The notes below the pieces were generated by a model. That model saw only the letters and a program-made list of their open reading frames with translations, searched no databases and was not told the DNA's origin. A stretch of 64,000 bases of DNA. Origin: Pedobacter sp. HDW13. Its GTDB lineage: Bacteria > Bacteroidota > Bacteroidia > Sphingobacteriales > Sphingobacteriaceae. Shown piece after piece: positions 62,516-64,000 of this stretch. Position numbers and translations under genes: made by a program. The stretch spans positions 4,526,001 to 4,590,000 of the forward strand of contig NZ_CP049868.1 in NCBI RefSeq assembly GCF_011303555.1, written 5' to 3'. Every line of letters starts with the position of its first letter. Within the stretch, counting starts at the first letter, position 1.

Positions 62516-64000
62516 ATGAAAAGGATTATAATATTAATAGGCTTACTCTGCTTTTTTAAGGGATTACATGCACAAAATGTAATTACCGTAAAAGGAGTGG
62601 TAAGAGATGGATCCAACCAGCCAATTCCCGGGCTACCATAACCGAAAAAGGGACTAAAAACATTACGGTTTCTTCTAATTTCGGAACTTATCAAATTAAT
62701 GTGAAAACCGATGCTGTATTGGTTTTTAGTTATTTAGGTACGAAAACAGTAGAACAGAAAATAAACGGCCGTACTACAATTGATGTAAAATTACAGGACG
62801 ATGCCAACAACCTGAATGATGTAGTGGTAATTGGTTATGGGCAAACCGTACAACGTAAAGATTTAACGGGAGCCATTGCATCTTTAAAAGGGAGCGAAAT
62901 TGCAAAGACACCGGTAGCTAATGTTGCCCAGGCCTTACAAGGCCGTATGGCAGGCGTACAGGTAACCATGCCAAGTGGCGATCCGGGTTCTACACCGCAG
63001 ATTAAAATACGTGGAGGTTCGTCAATTACACAGAGCAACGAACCGCTGTATGTGGTAGATGGTGTGCCTCAAACCGATGGTTTGGCGTTTTTAGATCCAA
63101 CCGATATTGAGTCGGTTGATGTGATGAAAGATGCTGCATCAACAGCTGTTTACGGCGCCAGGGGAGCTAATGGTGTAATTCTAATTACCACAAAACAATC
63201 GAAAGGCGGAAAAACCACCATCAGTTACGATGGTTATGTAGGAGTGCAAAAAGCGCCTAAGTTTTTACCTGTATTGAGTCCGTATGAATATATGCTGTAT
63301 ACCTACGAAAACTCTACACGAGATGCAACCAGGGCACAAAAGTTTTTAACCAGTTTTGGTACTTTCGAATCGCTCGCCACCACTTATGGCAATAGAGAAG
63401 GGATTAACTGGCAGGATGAAATATTTGGTGGATCAGCCTCAAGCCAGTATCATAAAATTGGTATAAACGGCGGGAGTGGCGATACCAAATATAATTTATT
63501 TTATTCGCGCAATATTAACGATGGTTTGATGCTTAAAAGTGGTGCCAACCGCGATATCGCTAAGCTAGCGGTAACCAATAATCCCAGCAAAAAAATAAAG
63601 TTGAACGGGATTGTTAATTATTCTAATCAGAAAATATATGGTTCGGGTGGTACACAGGAAGGTGGCAATGCACGCTTAAGCATGTTACAAACTTTACTGC
63701 AATACCGTCCGGTAAATTTACCAAATGTTTCGGATGTAGGCCTGATTGACGATGTTTTAGACCCATTGGATGATGCAGGTAACCCTGCTTTTCAAAGCCC
63801 AATTGTAACCATAAATACCCGTTTGCGCGATCAACGTATCCGTTCGTTAAATGCTAACGCTACAGCCAGGTATGCCATTAGCAATAAATTTACCTATAAC
63901 GGATTGGTAGGTTTTACCAATACCTCGCGGGTTGATAAAACTTTTAACGATTCGGAATCGATTACCGCAATCCGGAATAAAGGAGCTTCGGGAGGCATAA
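62516..64000 (+). pseudogene. SusC/RagA-family outer-membrane protein, 5' part, with one frameshift
   Basis: ATG 62516 gives a signal peptide 'IILIGLLCFFKGLHAQ', but the frame hits a stop after 'GSNQPIPGLP'. Adding one G to the GGG at 62640-62642 continues as 'PGATITEKGTKNI', then the carboxypeptidase-like domain, the plug 'DVVVIGYGQTVQRKDLTGAI' and 'GARGANGVILITTKQSKGGK', and barrel strands to the window end. There is no STN domain, so this SusC does not signal through FecR, unlike the one at 10708. It would import a glycan or peptide with a SusD expected just beyond the window. The break is probably a base-calling error. Confidence 0.87.

Noticed and set aside
27825..62642. Programmed ribosomal frameshifting in the six split genes
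   Set aside because: The sites lack slippery heptamers with a downstream pseudoknot and occur in unrelated genes; deletion of a base in G/C runs explains nearly all.
1..64000. CRISPR array, tRNA or rRNA genes
   Set aside because: No regularly spaced direct repeats and no cloverleaf or rRNA signature were seen; the repeats found are few and irregularly spaced.

Overview
The window reads as about 64 kb of chromosome from a Pedobacter-like member of the Sphingobacteriaceae (Bacteroidota). The support is AT-rich DNA, almost no Shine-Dalgarno sites, SusC/SusD pairs, an ECF sigma/FecR pair, four LytS/LytTR two-component pairs, and glycosaminoglycan lyases very close to what I remember of Pedobacter heparinus heparinase III. 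The species assignment is inference. I saw no rRNA, tRNA or CRISPR array.

Layout. 1-3.5 kb: end of a thioredoxin-like gene, then a kinase/TlpA-like/LytTR-regulator operon between copies of a repeat. 3.9-8.5 kb: a second LytTR/LytS pair and an MscS-type channel. 8.7-17 kb: ECF sigma, FecR anti-sigma, SusC with a signalling STN domain, SusD, and a Tat-type metallophosphoesterase; this looks like one nutrient-uptake locus under trans-envelope control. 17.4-22.6 kb: SDR dehydrogenase, UxaA-family dehydratase, FucP-type permease and a divergent AraC regulator, best read as oxidative deoxysugar (probably L-fucose) catabolism. 22.7-30.8 kb: a GlxA-type regulator and a string of small enzymes (two DinB, DUF1579, DUF1801, VOC, DoxX, DUF2147, a BNR/YCF48 protein, dienelactone hydrolase, APH-type kinase, 2OG-Fe oxygenase). 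30.8-37.7 kb: a LytTR/LytS pair divergent from an ABC ATPase and an ABC permease fused to an M1 aminopeptidase. 38-44.7 kb: a TolC/RND/adaptor/AraC efflux operon. 44.9-56.3 kb: SRPBCC protein, SGNH hydrolase, esterase, then a heparin/heparan-sulfate degradation locus (PF14099-type lyase, hepC-like PL12 lyase, second PL12 lyase, GH88 unsaturated glucuronyl hydrolase, divergent ROK sugar kinase). 56.3-64 kb: repeat-rich accessory DNA with two small HTH regulators, a TPR protein, a carboxypeptidase-regulatory-like protein, a fourth LytTR/LytS pair, and the start of another SusC that leaves the window.

The gene groups suggest a scavenging soil or freshwater bacterium. Lyases cut the polysaccharide, GH88 opens the unsaturated disaccharide, the ROK kinase phosphorylates the sugar, and TonB-dependent SusC/SusD pairs bring glycans across the outer membrane.

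The most striking pattern is that six genes (27.8, 47.4, 51.5, 56.7, 59.1 and 62.6 kb) are each broken by an apparent single-base deletion. Five are in G/C homopolymers and the sixth can be repaired the same way. This points to a consensus-sequence artefact rather than biology, and the six proteins are probably intact. Three repeat families also stand out: a nested TGTGACA/TGTCACA element (two full copies, one shorter copy, one truncated copy), a hairpin repeat on both sides of the fourth LytS/LytTR pair, and GTCATTTCGA palindromes between genes.
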